From Alistipes sp. (lineage in GTDB: Bacteria > Bacteroidota > Bacteroidia > Bacteroidales > Rikenellaceae): 16,844 nucleotides of DNA. The stretch is taken from the NCBI GenBank assembly GCA_017391435.1, contig JAFOYS010000266.1, positions 1-16,844 on the forward strand, in the 5' to 3' direction. Both the position numbers and the translations under genes were made by a program. Under the pieces are notes generated by a model. That model did not search any database, was not told the DNA's origin, and saw only the letters and a program-made list of their open reading frames with translations. Of the stretch, positions 14,252 to 16,844 are shown piece by piece (within the stretch, counting starts at the first letter, position 1; each line of letters begins with the position of its first letter).

Positions 14252-15863
14252 TCTTTTCAAGTGTTTTTACTGCAGTAAGCAGCGTGTTATCAATAGGGCA
14301 GATAAAGTAGTAGAAGGCACTACTATCAAACTCAGAGTTGCGAGCAATATATGCACGCAGCTGGCTCTCCATAATCTTTTTTGAGACAGCTATCTGTCTA
14401 TAGTTTGGCTTTACGCCATTTTTTGCAGCATAGGCAACAAAACGGTCAAACATACCCTTATCTGCCTCAAACATATGCTCAATATCCTTAAGGCTCTTTG
14501 CTGCATTAAGCTCGCTACGATGTCTATCTGCATACTCAATAGTATAGCGGTAGAGGATATTACGACCCGAAACCTCAAGATAGTACTTTGTCATATCAGT
14601 AGTATCGAGCGGAATGAAGATATCTGGCATAATACCACCGCCACCATAGACCACCTTACCCTTTGGCGTTGTAAAACGGAGCGAGTCTGCAAAATGTATA
14701 CTGTCGGCAGAGAAGAACTCATTGTGCTTAAAGCGATTGACAATTTCCATATTATACTCCTCCTCATCGCCCGCCGTATATGGTTTCTGAATCGAGCGAC
14801 CTGTAGGTGTAAAGTACTTTGCCACGGTAAGTCTAAGCGCAGAGCCATCGGCAAAAGGTATCTGAGACTGCACAAGGCCCTTACCAAACGAGCGGCGACC
14901 GATAATCGTTCCGCGGTCGTTGTCTTGCAGAGCACCTGCCAGAATCTCGCTCGACGAGGCGCTACTCTCATCAATAAGCACAGCAATCTCTATATCTGTT
15001 GCACTACCCTTACCGTCACTATACTGACGAATGCGATGCTTATGACGATCCTCTGTATAGACAATCAGTTTTCCGCGCTCAAGGAACTCGTTTGCAATAA
15101 GTATTGCCTGGTCAAGAAATCCACCAGAGTTGCCACGAAGGTCAAGTATAAGGCTCTGCATACCCTGCTTGCGAAGAGTATCTACAGCACCCTTAACCTC
15201 ACGGAATGATGTGCGAGAGAACTGCGATAGACGAATAAATCCCACCTTGTCGGTCATCATCATCGTAGCCTCAACACTGTTAAGCGGAATAGCGTCACGA
15301 GTAACAGTAACCTCTACGGGTGCTGAGATGCCCTTGCGCTCAAGGGTAAGGTCTACCTTTGTGCCACGAGGGCCACGTAGACGCTTCATAACCTCTATCT
15401 GAGCCATCTTCTGACCTGCAATAAGGGTGTCATTGACCTTGATGATTCTATCACCAGCCACAATACCCGCCTTCTGACTTGGGCCTGACGGGATGACATT
15501 TAGGACAATCAGTGTATCGGTGGCCATATTAAATACCACGCCAATGCCGTCAAACTCACCCTGCAGAGGCTCCTCAACCTGCTTAAACTCTCGCGCAGGG
15601 ATATAGGCCGAGTGGGGGTCAAGCTTCTCAAGTATTGCAGGTATAGCAAGCTCGGCAAGAGAGTCTGGAGTGATAGGTTCAATATAGTCATTACCGATAT
15701 AGCTCACAACCTTCGCAAGCTTATCGTTCATCCTTGAACCCACAAGTATATTTATCTGACCTTCTGTCAGTTGCCTACCATTTCGGTGTCCGAATATCCA
15801 ACCCAAAAAGAATAGAGATATTACGACAAGAATAGGCAGAGCGTACTTCTGCAAAAATTTCAT
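14244..15863 (-). CDS. S41-family C-terminal processing protease (CtpA/Prc type)
   Basis: A 539-residue serine protease that cuts proteins near their C-termini in the periplasm. An N-terminal signal anchor spans residues 8-24. A PDZ domain lies at about 98-190 (GEFDGIGVVF, then GPSQKAGIVAGDRIIKVND). The catalytic domain follows, with LDLRGNSGG (240-248), nucleophile Ser303 in SSASSSEILAGAL and general base Lys328 in SFGKG. The 25-residue Ser-Lys spacing matches Prc and CtpB. Beyond about residue 385 is a C-terminal extension of roughly 150 residues. It follows the DUF3078 gene by nine bases and overlaps the start of the small membrane protein gene. Confidence 0.95.
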   Translation of the reverse strand: MKFLQKYALPILVVISLFFLGWIFGHRNGRQLTEGQINILVGSRMNDKLAKVVSYIGNDYIEPITPDSLAELAIPAILEKLDPHSAYIPAREFKQVEEPLQGEFDGIGVVFNMATDTLIVLNVIPSGPSQKAGIVAGDRIIKVNDTLIAGQKMAQIEVMKRLRGPRGTKVDLTLERKGISAPVEVTVTRDAIPLNSVEATMMMTDKVGFIRLSQFSRTSFREVKGAVDTLRKQGMQSLILDLRGNSGGFLDQAILIANEFLERGKLIVYTEDRHKHRIRQYSDGKGSATDIEIAVLIDESSASSSEILAGALQDNDRGTIIGRRSFGKGLVQSQIPFADGSALRLTVAKYFTPTGRSIQKPYTAGDEEEYNMEIVNRFKHNEFFSADSIHFADSLRFTTPKGKVVYGGGGIMPDIFIPLDTTDMTKYYLEVSGRNILYRYTIEYADRHRSELNAAKSLKDIEHMFEADKGMFDRFVAYAAKNGVKPNYRQIAVSKKIMESQLRAYIARNSEFDSSAFYYFICPIDNTLLTAVKTLEKND

Positions 15864-15872
15864 CTTCTGCTA

Positions 15873-16844
15873 TTACTTATTCTTAAATGTATAGCTCAAG
15901 CCAACGCCAAGCACAATCTGAGTCTGCAGTGAGCGGCACTGTGCCTTGTTGTAGTACATCTGGAAGTAGAACTGTGTAGAGAAGTACTTTGTCGCCTTGA
16001 TATCTACAGTGTGCTCCCAACGAATGTTTGGCGCAATGTGCTCAAGTTTCAGAGCCTTATTTGCACCGGTCTGCTGGCTAATCTCGTTAATCCAACCGTA
16101 GAATGAGTAGAATGTAGTACGATAGCGGAACAGCTTGCCAAAAGTACGATCAAAATCTACCTGAACAGACGAACCACCCTCATAGCGAGAGCTACCGTTA
16201 GCATATGTAAGACCATAAGCATACGGAGTCTTCTTCTGCTCCTCAGTTAGCTGATCTGCCTGTGAAAACTCTATGCCAAACTTATCAAAGAAGAACTGAT
16301 TCTTTACAGACTGGCTTGTAACATATGTCGCACTAAGTGAGATTGGAGATACATTGACCTTTACAGGGAACTTAGGCTTTGGGCATACATAGGTAAAACC
16401 GAGAGAGAGGTTCAGATATGCAGGGGCAAAGAATCGGCTAACACGCTGGTATGAGCCATTAACACCATTAGCAAACTGTGAACGCAGACTTGCAATAGCT
16501 CCGAAATTCCACTGGTCAGAGATCTTGTATGCTGGTGCTGTCGACATAAACCACTCATCCTGACTCTTTGTCCACTCCTTGGCCTTGTTTGTAACACCGA
16601 GCTTACCAGAGACCTTATTATCAACAGTAAACACACCTCTCTTGTAGTTGTGAGTAAAGAGGAAGTTGGCAATACCTGTAATAGAGTTTGTGGTTCCGTT
16701 TACATTCTGCCACTTGCTGTTAAAGTTTGTCAGCGAGCCTGTAATACCGGCATTTACCTCAATAGTGTTTCTCTCCTTACGGATTGCTGCTCGCTCTGCT
16801 CTACGCTGCGAATCGCTTGAGTGGTAGTCAACCTTTACCTGCTC
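15873..16844 (-). CDS. DUF3078-type protein (5' end beyond window)
   Basis: An open frame runs without a stop from the right edge to 15873, giving 323 residues; a GTG at 16634 is only an internal valine, since coding sequence clearly continues upstream (NGTTNSITGIANFLF, then THNYKRGVFTVDN). The protein shows the pattern of the DUF3078 family of Bacteroidota outer-membrane-associated proteins: alternating hydrophobic/aromatic beta strands, SQDEWFMSTAPAYKISDQW, then the RSQFANG segment, PVKVNVSPISLSATYV, and an end in LGVGLSYTFKNK, a typical outer-membrane beta-strand C-terminus. A membrane beta-barrel is likely, with unknown function. The gene lies nine bases upstream of the S41 protease in one operon. 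Confidence 0.85.
   Translation of the reverse strand, partial: EQVKVDYHSSDSQRRAERAAIRKERNTIEVNAGITGSLTNFNSKWQNVNGTTNSITGIANFLFTHNYKRGVFTVDNKVSGKLGVTNKAKEWTKSQDEWFMSTAPAYKISDQWNFGAIASLRSQFANGVNGSYQRVSRFFAPAYLNLSLGFTYVCPKPKFPVKVNVSPISLSATYVTSQSVKNQFFFDKFGIEFSQADQLTEEQKKTPYAYGLTYANGSSRYEGGSSVQVDFDRTFGKLFRYRTTFYSFYGWINEISQQTGANKALKLEHIAPNIRWEHTVDIKATKYFSTQFYFQMYYNKAQCRSLQTQIVLGVGLSYTFKNK

Noticed and set aside
14475..15209. A 244-codon plus-strand frame
   Set aside because: It lies antisense to the S41 protease, whose motifs are unmistakable, and its own sequence resembles no family.
16634..16844. Start of the DUF3078 gene at 16634
   Set aside because: The codon is an in-frame GTG; family-like coding sequence continues upstream to the window edge without a stop.
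1..16844. CRISPR array, tRNA, insertion sequence or phage genes
   Set aside because: No regularly spaced repeats, cloverleaf-like sequence, transposase or integrase motifs were seen on either strand.

Overview
This window comes from the Bacteroidota, most likely the order Bacteroidales. The evidence is repeated TAnnTTTG promoter elements (the Bacteroidota -7 box), no clear Shine-Dalgarno sites, fimbrillin-like and SusE/F-like domains in lipoproteins, a DUF3078 protein, and short Bacteroidales-type peptides ahead of lipoprotein genes. An Alistipes-like or other Rikenellaceae origin is possible, but the sequence does not settle the genus.

Left part (1-2062, minus strand): two copies of one cassette, each a 42-45 residue peptide gene followed by a lipoprotein gene. 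The two peptides align without gaps over 40 residues. The complete lipoprotein (301-1902) has a fimbrillin-like domain, a SusE/F-like domain and two starch-binding-like modules. The other lipoprotein runs off the left edge. A hairpin terminator sits between the cassettes.

Middle left (2204-5557, minus strand): a compact operon of cytidine deaminase, RluA-family pseudouridine synthase, D-aminoacyl-tRNA deacylase and two tandem S1/P1-type nucleases, ended by a terminator with a nested hairpin. The first nuclease keeps all nine expected zinc ligands. The second has lost or changed four of them and looks like a pseudo-nuclease. The operon promoter overlaps a divergent promoter for a radical SAM gene on the plus strand, whose mRNA would be nearly leaderless.

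Middle (5566-8422, plus strand): a TIGR01212-type radical SAM protein, a YitT/DUF2179 membrane protein and an EamA-type transporter. The GTG start proposed for the transporter lies inside a perfect 9-bp hairpin.

Right middle (8512-14055, plus strand): a tight run of six genes: a protein with a long Glu/Pro/Val/Thr-rich linker, rsmI, two tandem LpxL/HtrB-type acyltransferases, and two family 2 glycosyltransferases, the second resembling polyprenyl-phosphate mannose synthases. It ends in a strong, probably bidirectional terminator. The likely theme is envelope lipid or glycan assembly.

Right edge (14054-16844, minus strand): a DUF3078 protein cut by the window edge, an S41 (CtpA-type) processing protease, and a 65-residue membrane-anchored peptide whose start overlaps the protease stop. 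No tRNA, rRNA, CRISPR array, insertion sequence or phage gene was seen. No gene-free stretch exceeds 300 bases.
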